Shown in pieces: positions 27,771 to 35,778 of a stretch of 64,000 bases of DNA. The notes under the pieces are model-generated. The model was given only the letters and a program-made list of their open reading frames with translations, did not search any database and had not been told where the DNA came from. Within the stretch, counting starts at the first letter, position 1. Every line of letters begins with the position of its first letter. This stretch comes from Actinomycetota bacterium (GTDB lineage: Bacteria > Actinomycetota > Actinomycetes > S36-B12): contig JAUXVJ010000024.1 in assembly GCA_030684515.1 (NCBI GenBank), forward strand, positions 351,663-415,662, written 5' to 3'. A program made the position numbers and the translations under genes.

Positions 27771-28232
27771 TCAGTCAGTCGAAAGTTCCGCTGCGTCAGT
27801 AGCGACGCGAAAGCCAGTAGGCAGGGTGGGTTGGTGCGCAACCCCAAGACAGGAGACCACTCGCTCAACAAAGCTCTCCGCCTCGCGCACCAGGTCATCG
27901 GCTTCCCGGGCGGTGACACAGGGAACTCCTGCTTCAGCCAGAGCACGCTTACGGGCACCGGCGGCGAAGAAGCCTGCCCACTCGGACAGTTCAACTGCGA
28001 CCTCCGGCAGGACAAGCCAGACACTGCGCACTCGACTTCGGGCTCTACGTCGGCCGCGAGCCGCCAGCACCGCAGCCGCAGCTCGCAGGGCGGCAAGGTG
28101 GGCTGCCGCGTACCGATCAGCGGCTGTGCCAGCAACCATGGCCTCAGTCAGGCTGCGGCGGGAGGCCGAGATCAGTTCATATGTGGCGGCAGGCAAAGCA
28201 ATCGCATGGGTGGAATCAACCAGTGCAGTCAT
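27771..28232 (-). CDS. SAV_6107-like HEPN domain protein
   Basis: A 153-residue protein from ATG 28232 after AAGGAG. Sequence and context match the actinobacterial SAV_6107 HEPN family. The segment R40-YAAA-H45 is an Rx4H motif, the ribonuclease signature of active HEPN proteins, followed by a long Ala-rich helix and basic RGRRRARSRVRS stretch. Its biological role is not established. It is the first gene downstream of a perfect LexA-type box and is followed by dinB, suggesting a role in the DNA-damage response (inference). Confidence 0.8.
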   Translation of the reverse strand: MTALVDSTHAIALPAATYELISASRRSLTEAMVAGTAADRYAAAHLAALRAAAAVLAARGRRRARSRVRSVWLVLPEVAVELSEWAGFFAAGARKRALAEAGVPCVTAREADDLVREAESFVERVVSCLGVAHQPTLPTGFRVATDAAELSTD

Positions 28233-28273
28233 CGCTATCTCCTTGATCGGGGCTGGTACCGGACCCTCGACCC

Positions 28274-28286
28274 GGGGCAAAGCCCC
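28274..28286 (-). repeat. Short GGGGC-AAA-GCCCC hairpin
   Basis: A 5-bp GC stem with a 3-nt loop in the leader between the LexA box and the HEPN gene, adjacent to the larger inverted repeat. Confidence 0.5.
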
Positions 28287-28292
28287 TGACTC

Positions 28293-28337
28293 CTCGCATC
28301 GCCGAGCCCGGGGTCGAAGCGAACCCGGCGATGCGAG
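28293..28337. repeat. 12-bp perfect inverted repeat in the HEPN-dinB leader
   Basis: CTCGCATCGCCG (28293-28304) pairs with CGGCGATGCGAG (28326-28337) around a 21-nt loop. A second, imperfect dyad (TCGACCCGGGGC at 28267-28278 against GCCCGGGGTCGA at 28305-28316 region) overlaps it, so alternative folds are possible. Confidence 0.7.
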
Positions 28338-28384
28338 TAAGTCCCCTCGGAGGCCAAGCCGCGAATCCTGAACTCCCAGAGTGT

Positions 28385-28400
28385 TCGAACATGTGTTCGA
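28385..28400. promoter_or_regulatory. SOS box (LexA binding site)
   Basis: TCGAAC-ATGT-GTTCGA is a perfect 16-bp palindrome-with-spacer matching the actinobacterial/Gram-positive LexA consensus TCGAACnnnnGTTCGA. It lies about 150 nt upstream of the HEPN gene and is the only such site noticed in the window. The gene on the other side (MDMPI protein) ends here, so control is directed leftward. Confidence 0.87.
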
Positions 28401-28459
28401 ACAAGAGTAAGGTTAGCTCGAGGCCCTGACAGTCGTCAATCCCACCCGGAATTCGGCAA

Positions 28460-29176
28460 TTACGGGGTTATGCCTGAGGCCAGGAGTGCCGATGCAAGCG
28501 CCGCGTCCCCTTCGATCTGGATCCCCTGCAGGTCTCGGCGGCCCCAGAGGGCAAGCAGGAGATCGTGCGCAGACCCGCGAAGAGTCACGTGCGGCGCGTC
28601 GGCCAGCTCACGATGGGAAGCCTTGAGCTGGACAGCACAATCGGCAACATCAGTGGGAATGAAGGTGAGTGCCGGCGCCCAGTCCGGCAGGCTTGCGTGC
28701 CGAAGCTTCATGTAGAGAAACACCGTGCACACCTCATCGATGCCGTCAGCTGCCAACTTGGGTTCGATCTCAAATGGCCGACCTTGAGCATTCATCGCAT
28801 CCCACAGATGCACGGCTGCCTCGTGGGCCTGACGACGCGACCAGAAGGATGCCACCCTCGGCTCAGGTCCGAAGTTCCAAGTCGGCTGTTGCGGGTCAAT
28901 CTCGCGCAATGTTTGGACCAGTCCACGCGCTCCGTCACTGAACCACAGTTCAAGACCTGCTCGATCCAATGGACCGACCGGAAGCTCGGCACGAGTGCCG
29001 GTGCGCACAATCTCAGTCGACCAGCGCTGCGTTCCCGAAAGGTGCTGCGTGAGATCCGCCATCGTCCAGCCCGGACAAGAAGGCACTGGCGAATTCAGGT
29101 CTGACGATTGAACGACCTCCAGGAATTGTCCGGAGTACTGCTCAATCGCCGATTGATATTGCGACATCGTCAACAT
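28460..29176 (-). CDS. Maleylpyruvate isomerase family (MDMPI/DinB-like fold), mycothiol-type protein
   Basis: A 238-residue protein whose N-terminus contains the family motif CPGWTMADLTQHL with metal-binding His, and a later HEAAVHLWDA segment supplying further metal-site residues. A C-terminal domain ends LRGSAHDLLLALWGR, another hallmark. The family includes mycothiol-dependent isomerases and many uncharacterised actinobacterial proteins. ATG 29176 was chosen; ATG 29167 is possible. The substrate is unknown. Confidence 0.8.
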   Translation of the reverse strand: MLTMSQYQSAIEQYSGQFLEVVQSSDLNSPVPSCPGWTMADLTQHLSGTQRWSTEIVRTGTRAELPVGPLDRAGLELWFSDGARGLVQTLREIDPQQPTWNFGPEPRVASFWSRRQAHEAAVHLWDAMNAQGRPFEIEPKLAADGIDEVCTVFLYMKLRHASLPDWAPALTFIPTDVADCAVQLKASHRELADAPHVTLRGSAHDLLLALWGRRDLQGIQIEGDAALASALLASGITP

Positions 29177-29223
29177 GCCAGCAGCCTGTCACGTTCGTTG
29201 CCCAGGAATCGGCAAACGCAGAA

Positions 29224-29904
29224 CTACTCGGTCGGTACCCCCAACTCGGCCAGGTCAGCGAAGCCGCCCGGTGTCAGCACGATCAACTGCGGAAATCCGG
29301 CAATCTGCATCTGCTCTGCGGCGACAGTTGCGCGCACACCAGCGCGGCAGTAGATCGCGTACGGAACTGAAGGATCCAAGCTCGCGATGTTCATGCCGAA
29401 ATCGGGCTGCTGCACATCAATCAACTGAGCACCTGCCACATGTCCGGCCGCGTATTCATCAGGCGTGCGCACATCGAGCAATACAGCACCCGTGTGGATC
29501 ACGCGTTGCATGAAGTCGCGCGCGGACAGCATCTCGATACCACCATCAGTCTGCTTTGCCACCTGCTCGCGCACTTGATCCATGTCCAGTGCCCGCACCG
29601 ACGCAATCAGTTCCTCGAACTGCGGGGCCGGAAGCGCACCCGCTTCGCGATAGATCAGGATGCCATCGCGAAACACCATCAGCGTGGGAATGCTGCTGAT
29701 CTGTGCACTGGACGAGAGTTCACGCTCTGCCTCGGTATCAACCTTGCCGAAGGTGATGTCGGCATGCAGATTGGAAGCAGCCTCAAAGACCGGCGCGAAA
29801 TTGCGACAGGGGCCGCACCACTCGGCCCAGAAATCTACGATGGTGATGCCCGCGCCAATTGCCTTCTGTTCGAAGTTGTCTGCGGTCAATGCGATGGTTG
29901 GCAT
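29224..29904 (-). CDS. Thioredoxin-rhodanese fusion protein
   Basis: A 226-residue two-domain protein. Residues 1-108 are a thioredoxin with the active site W29-C-G-P-C33, and residues 122-226 a rhodanese-like domain with the presumed persulfide cysteine C186 in CRAGVR. The combination suggests sulfur transfer followed by reduction of the persulfide within one chain (inference). ATG 29904 follows GGAG at 12 nt; an in-frame start four codons upstream is less likely. Divergent from the SDR gene across 50 bp. Confidence 0.88.
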   Translation of the reverse strand: MPTIALTADNFEQKAIGAGITIVDFWAEWCGPCRNFAPVFEAASNLHADITFGKVDTEAERELSSSAQISSIPTLMVFRDGILIYREAGALPAPQFEELIASVRALDMDQVREQVAKQTDGGIEMLSARDFMQRVIHTGAVLLDVRTPDEYAAGHVAGAQLIDVQQPDFGMNIASLDPSVPYAIYCRAGVRATVAAEQMQIAGFPQLIVLTPGGFADLAELGVPTE

Positions 29905-29954
29905 GGCGGACTCCACGGTCGGTATGGTCCGATCAATCTACCTAAGGACACAGC

Positions 29955-30767
29955 ATGAGCAAGGTTTGGTTCATCACGGGCGTATCTCGAGGCTTCGGTC
30001 GCTCATGGGCCATAGCCGCCCTAGAGCGCGGCGATCGCGTTGCTGGCACAGTCCGCGACTTGACTAGTGTCGCCGACATCGCAACCAAGTACCGCGATGC
30101 GTTCCTGCCACTGCAACTTGATGTCACCGAACGCGAGCTTGATTTCGCCGCTGTCCGTCAGGCACACGAGTACTTCGAGCGACTGGATGTCGTGGTCAAC
30201 AACGCCGGATTTGGACACTTCGGCTACGTCGAGGAGATCACGGAAGACGACGTTCGTTCACAGATGGAGACCAACTTCTTCGGCGCGCTGTGGATCACCC
30301 AAGCTGCCATTCCCATCATGCGCGAGCAGGGATCCGGGCACATCGTGCAAATATCCAGTGTTGGCGGCGTCGCGGCCTTTCCCGGCATCGGCATGTACAA
30401 CGCATCCAAGTGGGCTTTGGAGGCTATGAGTGAAGCCCTTTCGCAGGAGGTCGCCGGCTTTGGCATCAAGGTCACCATCATTGAACCGGCCGGCTTCGAC
30501 ACTGACTGGAGCGGCGATTCAGCAGCACACTCCGGAGAGCTGCCGCACTATGAGTCCTTCCGTGCGGCTCGCGTTGCTGCCCGACGACAAACCCCGCCGG
30601 CCGAGGCCACTAATGCGGCGCTCTTCGCTGTAGTTGACGCCGAGCAGCCGCCGTTGCGTCTCCTGCTCTCAAGTTTCGCACTCACCATGGCGGTGAGCGC
30701 CTACGAGAAGCGTCTGGCCGAATGGCAGGCATGGGCGGACACCACACGCAGCGCTGATGGGATTTAG
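29955..30767 (+). CDS. Short-chain dehydrogenase/reductase
   Basis: Classical NAD(P)-dependent SDR of 270 residues. The cofactor loop is TGVSRGFG (residues 8-15), NNAG is in VVNNAGFGHFG, and the catalytic Y-x3-K is in YNASKWALE with Ser in SSVGG. An AAGGA site precedes the ATG. It ends 41 nt before the carotenoid genes, but those have their own promoter, so membership in the pathway is not supported. The substrate is unknown. Confidence 0.9.
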   Translation: MSKVWFITGVSRGFGRSWAIAALERGDRVAGTVRDLTSVADIATKYRDAFLPLQLDVTERELDFAAVRQAHEYFERLDVVVNNAGFGHFGYVEEITEDDVRSQMETNFFGALWITQAAIPIMREQGSGHIVQISSVGGVAAFPGIGMYNASKWALEAMSEALSQEVAGFGIKVTIIEPAGFDTDWSGDSAAHSGELPHYESFRAARVAARRQTPPAEATNAALFAVVDAEQPPLRLLLSSFALTMAVSAYEKRLAEWQAWADTTRSADGI

Positions 30768-30795
30768 TCCAAGTCCTGCCCTCACGGTCTCGCCC

Positions 30796-30801
30796 TAGAC
30801 T
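30796..30801 (+). promoter_or_regulatory. -10 element TAGACT, leaderless start of the carotenoid genes
   Basis: TAGACT is followed by exactly 7 nt and then the ATG of the cruF-like gene; no ribosome-binding site is present. The transcript is predicted to begin at or next to the ATG. Confidence 0.6.
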
Positions 30802-30808
30802 TCGCGAC

Positions 30809-31609
30809 ATGAGCGTGCGCATCTACACCGGACGCCACGCTGATCGCGGTGGGAGTCTTCCGCCTTGGGCTCCTTATGTTCCGTGGGCTCTTCTTGCGCT
30901 GGGCATCACCGCGCAGATCCTCTGGGTGCTGACCAGTGACGGCCTGCGCACAGCCTTGACTATCGTGTCGGTGCTGTCCTTCTTTGGGGCAAGTACCAGC
31001 CATGCACTGCAATCGCGCCGCCTGATGTGGACTGTGCAATTTCTGGGTATCTCATTGGGCCTGAGCTATCTCGTTGAGCTGCTTGGCGTGACCACTCAGT
31101 TCCCTTTTGGCTCGTATACCTATAGCGGCGCACTAGGCCCTGCACTCTTTGGAGTGCCCTTGCTCATTCCATTGGCGTGGGCGGGTATGGCCTACCCCTG
31201 CCTGCTCGCCGCCCAGCGACTCGCAGCAGATCCGCTGACCACCACCTTGATCGGCGGAGTGCTTTTTGCCGCTTGGGATCTGTTCTTGGATCCGCAGATG
31301 GTCAGCGAGGGCTACTGGACCTGGTCCAACATCGGCTGGTACTTGCCTGGCATCGAAGGCATTCCGCTGCAGAACTTCTTAGGCTGGCTCCTGACCGCCT
31401 TCCTGCTGATCTGGCTGCTTGATCGGCTGCCGCGTCGGGTATCCAAGGACGGCGCACCGGCGGCGATGCTCAGCTGGATCTACCTCTCCAATGTGCTCGC
31501 AGCGTTGGTGTTCTTCGATCGAGTTGGCGTGGCCCTGTGGGGTGGCATCATCATGGGCGCCATCATCATTCCGTGGTGGTGGCGCAGTTGGAGCCAGCCA
31601 CAGTGGTGA
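30809..31609 (+). CDS. cruF: CruF-like carotenoid 1',2'-hydratase (DUF422 membrane protein)
   Basis: A 266-residue polytopic membrane protein (about seven hydrophobic segments) of the carotenoid-biosynthesis DUF422/CruF family, with conserved FPFGSYTYSGALGP, WDLFLDPQMV and YWTW segments. CruF hydrates the acyclic end of gamma-carotene-type pigments in cyanobacteria and Deinococcus. It starts at a leaderless ATG and overlaps the next gene by TGATG, followed by a glycosyltransferase and a CrtD-like desaturase, which supports a role in making a 1'-hydroxy carotenoid. Confidence 0.82.
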   Translation: MSVRIYTGRHADRGGSLPPWAPYVPWALLALGITAQILWVLTSDGLRTALTIVSVLSFFGASTSHALQSRRLMWTVQFLGISLGLSYLVELLGVTTQFPFGSYTYSGALGPALFGVPLLIPLAWAGMAYPCLLAAQRLAADPLTTTLIGGVLFAAWDLFLDPQMVSEGYWTWSNIGWYLPGIEGIPLQNFLGWLLTAFLLIWLLDRLPRRVSKDGAPAAMLSWIYLSNVLAALVFFDRVGVALWGGIIMGAIIIPWWWRSWSQPQW

Positions 31610-32715
31610 TGAAACGGATCACGACTGTTGGCACAGTGATAGCGATCGGCATAGCCGCCCACACGGTTCTCAATCTGCAAAGACTCCGCAAGCCGAACGC
31701 GCAAGTTCCGCCGGTGGACGAACTCGTAAGCGTGCTGATTCCGGCACGCGATGAAGAACGAGTCATCGCTGCGGCCCTTGCAAGCGTGCTGTCGCAAGCA
31801 GGCATTCCCAAACTGGAAGTCATCGTGCTCGACGACAATTCCACTGACGAGACCTCAGCAGTGGTCAATTCAATTGCTGACGGGCGCGTTCAACTCATGT
31901 CGAACACTGAAGACCCACCCGGCAACTGGCTTGGCAAGTCCTGGGCCTGCTCATTGCTTGCCGACAAGGCCAGCGGCTCGGTGTTGGTGTTCATGGACTC
32001 CGATGTTGAGCTCTCGCCCGATGCGATTCGAGCCAGCGTGCGAGCCTTGCGCGCGAATGACTTCGCATTGATTTCCCCATACCCTCGGCAATTGGCCGCT
32101 CACTGGCTGGGCCGATTGACTCAGCCACTTGTCACGTGGTCGTGGTGCGCGCTCTTGCCTCTGCAATGGGCAGAGCGATCCACCCGTCCCTCTCTGGCTG
32201 CCGCCAATGGTCAGTTCCTGGTGATGGATGCCCACGCCTATCGAGCAGTTGGCGGACACGCGTCAGTTGCCACGGCAGTGCTCGAGGATGTGGCCTTGAT
32301 GCGCGCATTCAAGAATGCGGGCTTGCGCACCTGCACCATGGACGGCTCCGACCTTGCATCATGCGAGATGTATGAAAGCGCTGACCAAACGGTCGACGGA
32401 TATGCGAAGTCACTGTGGGCCGCTTTCGGAACACCCATCGGCTCGATCGGGGTCAATGCCTTGCTGTTCGTGGCCTTCATTGCTCCTCCGCTGGCCGCAA
32501 TCACCACACGGTCTGCGACCGTACGGGCAGTCGGCGCCTTGGGCTATGCGGCAGGCACGTTCAGCAGAACAGTCGTCGCGCGACGCATGGGAACGCGCGT
32601 GTGGCCAGACAGCGCACTCCACCCTGCGTCTGTCTCCGCATTCATCGCCATCAATGCCATCTCATGGCGTCGCCATCTGCAGGGATCCAACACCTGGAAG
32701 GGTCGCGCCGTCTGA
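31609..32715 (+). CDS. GT2-family glycosyltransferase, CruG-like
   Basis: A 368-residue membrane-associated glycosyltransferase. Family A motifs are visible: VSVLIPARDEERVI at the start of the catalytic domain, VLDDNSTDET, and the metal-binding MDSDVEL. Hydrophobic segments flank the catalytic domain (one at the N-terminus, two or three near the C-terminus). It resembles CruG, the carotenoid 2'-O-glycosyltransferase adjacent to CruF in other bacteria, and here it is translationally coupled (TGATG) to cruF and to the CrtD-like gene. The sugar donor is not predictable. Confidence 0.78.
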   Translation: MKRITTVGTVIAIGIAAHTVLNLQRLRKPNAQVPPVDELVSVLIPARDEERVIAAALASVLSQAGIPKLEVIVLDDNSTDETSAVVNSIADGRVQLMSNTEDPPGNWLGKSWACSLLADKASGSVLVFMDSDVELSPDAIRASVRALRANDFALISPYPRQLAAHWLGRLTQPLVTWSWCALLPLQWAERSTRPSLAAANGQFLVMDAHAYRAVGGHASVATAVLEDVALMRAFKNAGLRTCTMDGSDLASCEMYESADQTVDGYAKSLWAAFGTPIGSIGVNALLFVAFIAPPLAAITTRSATVRAVGALGYAAGTFSRTVVARRMGTRVWPDSALHPASVSAFIAINAISWRRHLQGSNTWKGRAV

Positions 32716-34220
32716 TGAGTCGCATCATCGTGATCGGCGCAGGGGTCGGTGGGCTTGCGGTGGCTGCCCGCCTGGCGGTCAAAGGCCACGATGTGATGAT
32801 CGTCGAGCAGGGGTCTCGCATCGGCGGCAAGCTGCACACCCTTCGTCACGAGGGCTTCTCCTTCGACACTGGTCCCTCGCTGTTCACACTCCCAGCGGTG
32901 TATCGCGATCTGTTCCTGAAGACTGGTGCGGCACTCGAGGACTCCGTGGATCTTCAGGAGGTGGAGCCGGGATTCTTCTATCGCTTCGCCGACGGAAGTG
33001 AGCTGGTCCTGCCAGGGGTGGGCGTTGGCAAAGCAGCAAGCGCCATCGGTGAAGCATTTGGCGTAAGCGCAGGTGCCGAATGGCTTGCAGTGATGCAAAG
33101 GGCCAGTCAGATGTGGCAGCTCACTCGCGCCCCGCTGTTGCAATCCCCATTGGACGGCTGGCGCAGCGCCGCCCGCCTGACGCGCAAAGTCAAGGACGTA
33201 CGCACAATCGGGCCCTTCACTTCATTGCAAAAGCTTGGTCGCAGCAGCTTCACTGACCCTCGCCTGGTCACCTTGCTCGATCGCTATGCCACGTACACGG
33301 GCAGCGACCCTAGAAGAGCACCGGCGGCACTTGCCACCATCCCATTCATCGAGCAGACCTTCGGCATCTGGCATATCGGTGGTGGAGTCGGCACCTTGGC
33401 CACTGTCATGGGAGAGCGGGCACATGAGCGCGGTGTTCAGATTCGCACCAATGCTCGCGTTGCTTCCATCGCCCTGCATAAGGAGGCAGTGGCCAGCGTC
33501 TCTCTGGCTGATGGCGAAGAACTGCCAGCGGACATCGTTGTTTCTGACGCAGATGCCTTGCATCTGTACTCCTCACTGCTGCCAAAGAGCTCGCTGACGT
33601 CTGGCATCACCCGCAGACTTGGCCGGCAGGACCCTTCCTTTGCCGGTTTCGTCATGTTGCTTGCCGTTCGAGGTCGCACATCTGGATTGGCTCATCACAA
33701 TGTGTGGTTCGGCCCCGATCCGAATGCCGAATTTGATCAACTCTTCGCGTCGCACCCGATTCTCAACAACAGTCCGACGATCTATGCATGCGTACCTGAT
33801 GACCCGCTCATGCGTCCAGATGATCATCACGAATCATGGTTCCTGCTGGTCAATGCGCCACGACACAGCACGACCGGCGAGGTCGGCACAGTCAATTGGC
33901 GGGCGCCAGGGCTCGCTGAGAAATACGGCAACCAGGTGCTGGCCGAACTCGCAGGACGTGGGACAGATCTGCGAGATCGCATTCTCTGGCAGCAGATTCA
34001 AACGCCTGCCGATCTCGAGGACGAGGTCGCGGCACCCGCCGGTGCCATCTATGGCATGGCCAGCAGCGGATCAATGTCGACGTTCAGGCGGCCAGCAAAC
34101 GCCTCCCCCGTGCCCGGACTGTTTCTGGTGGGCGGCTCAGCGCACCCAGGAGGCGGTCTCCCGCTCGTGGGCATGGGCGCCGAACTCGTTGCTGAATCTA
34201 TTGGTCGCGCGAAACGCTAG
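32715..34220 (+). CDS. CrtI-superfamily carotenoid desaturase, CrtD-like
   Basis: An FAD-dependent desaturase of 501 residues starting at ATG 32715, within the TGATG overlap with the glycosyltransferase gene. The dinucleotide fold reads IGAGVGGLAVAARLA and the RIGGK and GPSLFTLP motifs follow. YTGSDPRRAPA and the C-terminal GGSAHPGGGLPLVGMGAELVA are family features. Because a separate CrtI lies at 37.8 kb, this copy probably acts later, as a 3,4-desaturase on hydroxylated carotenoid (CrtD). This assignment is by context. Its 3' end overlaps the antiporter gene by 23 nt. Confidence 0.8.
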   Translation: MSRIIVIGAGVGGLAVAARLAVKGHDVMIVEQGSRIGGKLHTLRHEGFSFDTGPSLFTLPAVYRDLFLKTGAALEDSVDLQEVEPGFFYRFADGSELVLPGVGVGKAASAIGEAFGVSAGAEWLAVMQRASQMWQLTRAPLLQSPLDGWRSAARLTRKVKDVRTIGPFTSLQKLGRSSFTDPRLVTLLDRYATYTGSDPRRAPAALATIPFIEQTFGIWHIGGGVGTLATVMGERAHERGVQIRTNARVASIALHKEAVASVSLADGEELPADIVVSDADALHLYSSLLPKSSLTSGITRRLGRQDPSFAGFVMLLAVRGRTSGLAHHNVWFGPDPNAEFDQLFASHPILNNSPTIYACVPDDPLMRPDDHHESWFLLVNAPRHSTTGEVGTVNWRAPGLAEKYGNQVLAELAGRGTDLRDRILWQQIQTPADLEDEVAAPAGAIYGMASSGSMSTFRRPANASPVPGLFLVGGSAHPGGGLPLVGMGAELVAESIGRAKR

Positions 34221-35772
34221 CTTCGATCTTCTTGATCAGGAGCCGCGGCCATGACTGCTTGACCGGGTGCGCCCGCACTTCAATCGGATCGCGCACCCAA
34301 GTGGCCAAGCGGCCATCCTTGGACAGGATGCGCAAGCGTTCTTCCGTAGTAATACGCGCAGATCCCGGGCAGACCACCAAGATGCGATCGTGCGAGCGCA
34401 GTCGCGAATGGGCATCGATCGGGATCGGCTCGCCGTCACGCACGACGAGGGAGACAACGGCGCCATGCGGCAGGCCGAGTTCACTCACGAAGATGCCTAC
34501 CAAGCCGGACTCACTTTGAATGTCCATTGCCAGCACCACGGCATTCATGGCGTCAAGGGGGGCATTCTCGACTTCGAGTTCGGCGGCTTCATCGGGCAGG
34601 CTCAGTCCGAGTCTGCGAGCGATCAGCGGCAGGAACGGCGTCTGCAGAACCAAGAGTGCGAGCACCACGAGGAGGGTTTCATCGAATACTTCCTCTGAAC
34701 CGCTTACGGAAAGTCCGAGCGGAATCGCTGCGAAGACGATGGGCACTGCGCCGCGCAGGCCAGCGGCGCCGACAAATATTCGCTCGTTCAATCCCCAGCC
34801 AAATGGAGTCAGCGAGATGAATGCCGCAAGTGGTCGAGCCAGCAATACCGACAAGAGTCCCGCGACAACTGCTACGCCCAGAGCTTCCGGCAGGCGATGC
34901 ACATCGGCCAGTAGTCCCAGCATGACGAAAAGCCCGATCTCGGCAATCCAACCGAGCCCATCGGCAAAGCCGATGATTGAGCGGCGGTGCGGCAGCCTGG
35001 ATGCTGAGCCGATGAGCACCGCAGCGACATAGACCGCCATGAAGCCCGAGGTGTGCAACTGCGCAGCAGCGCCATACGTGGCGACCAGCAATGCCATGGC
35101 GGCAATCGGGTACAAGCCCACAGACGGCAATGCCAAACGAGGCAGCAGCCAGCGCGAGGCAAGGCCACCAAGAATGCCAATGGCAGCACCGCCGATGAGC
35201 TCAACGAGGATCAACAAGGCAATGGACCACCACGGATCACTTCCAAATGCGCCACTGGCGATGACGCTCACCAGGACGACTACTGGTGCGTCATTGAATC
35301 CTGCCTCGCCTTCCAACAAGGCACGAAGGCGCGGAGACAGTCTCAGTTTTCGCAGCACGGAGAACACAGCTGCGGCATCGGTGGCAGCCAGCACGGTGGC
35401 CAACAGCAAGGCATGCTGCGTTTCCATCTTCAGCAGGAAGATCAATGGCAGCGCAACGACAGCAATACTGACGAGAACTCCGACGGAAGCCAGCGCCAGC
35501 GCCGGCCACAACACCGGTCGCAGTTCACTCATGCGAGTCGTCAATCCGCCTTGAGCCAGAATCAAGATCAAGGCGACATAGCCCAGAATCACTCCGAGCT
35601 CAGCGTCGTTGAAACTCAAGTCCGGAAAGACAGTGCCCAGGACAAGGCCCAGTCCCAAATAGAGGAGCAGACCAGGCACACCCAGGCGCCCGGCAAAGCG
35701 CACGCCAAGAATCGATACGAGAACGATTGAAGCCCCGACGAGTAACGCTGGGGCGAGAGTCTCCAGCGTCAT
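34198..35772 (-). CDS. CPA1-type cation/proton antiporter with C-terminal TrkA-C/RCK domain
   Basis: A 524-residue membrane protein with about 12 hydrophobic segments. The ion-translocation region contains ATDAAAVFSVLR and GEAGFNDAPVVVLV. Residues from about 400 on form a cytoplasmic TrkA-C-like domain (AVVSLVVRDGEPIPIDAHSRLRSHD). This architecture matches NhaP2/CvrA potassium/proton antiporters. The K+ or Na+ preference is inferred. The gene ends inside the CrtD-like gene and starts 6 nt after the metF stop, so it probably shares the metF transcript. Confidence 0.87.
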   Translation of the reverse strand: MTLETLAPALLVGASIVLVSILGVRFAGRLGVPGLLLYLGLGLVLGTVFPDLSFNDAELGVILGYVALILILAQGGLTTRMSELRPVLWPALALASVGVLVSIAVVALPLIFLLKMETQHALLLATVLAATDAAAVFSVLRKLRLSPRLRALLEGEAGFNDAPVVVLVSVIASGAFGSDPWWSIALLILVELIGGAAIGILGGLASRWLLPRLALPSVGLYPIAAMALLVATYGAAAQLHTSGFMAVYVAAVLIGSASRLPHRRSIIGFADGLGWIAEIGLFVMLGLLADVHRLPEALGVAVVAGLLSVLLARPLAAFISLTPFGWGLNERIFVGAAGLRGAVPIVFAAIPLGLSVSGSEEVFDETLLVVLALLVLQTPFLPLIARRLGLSLPDEAAELEVENAPLDAMNAVVLAMDIQSESGLVGIFVSELGLPHGAVVSLVVRDGEPIPIDAHSRLRSHDRILVVCPGSARITTEERLRILSKDGRLATWVRDPIEVRAHPVKQSWPRLLIKKIEASVSRDQ

Positions 35773-35778
35773 CAGCGA

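Noticed and set aside
27662-28135. N-terminal extension of DinB by 158 residues
   Set aside because: It overlaps the HEPN gene, which has its own strong ribosome-binding site; DinB similarity begins after 27661.
32415-32714. Earlier start for the CrtD-like desaturase
   Set aside because: The extra 100 residues lie within the glycosyltransferase gene in another frame; the FAD-binding fold starts right after ATG 32715.
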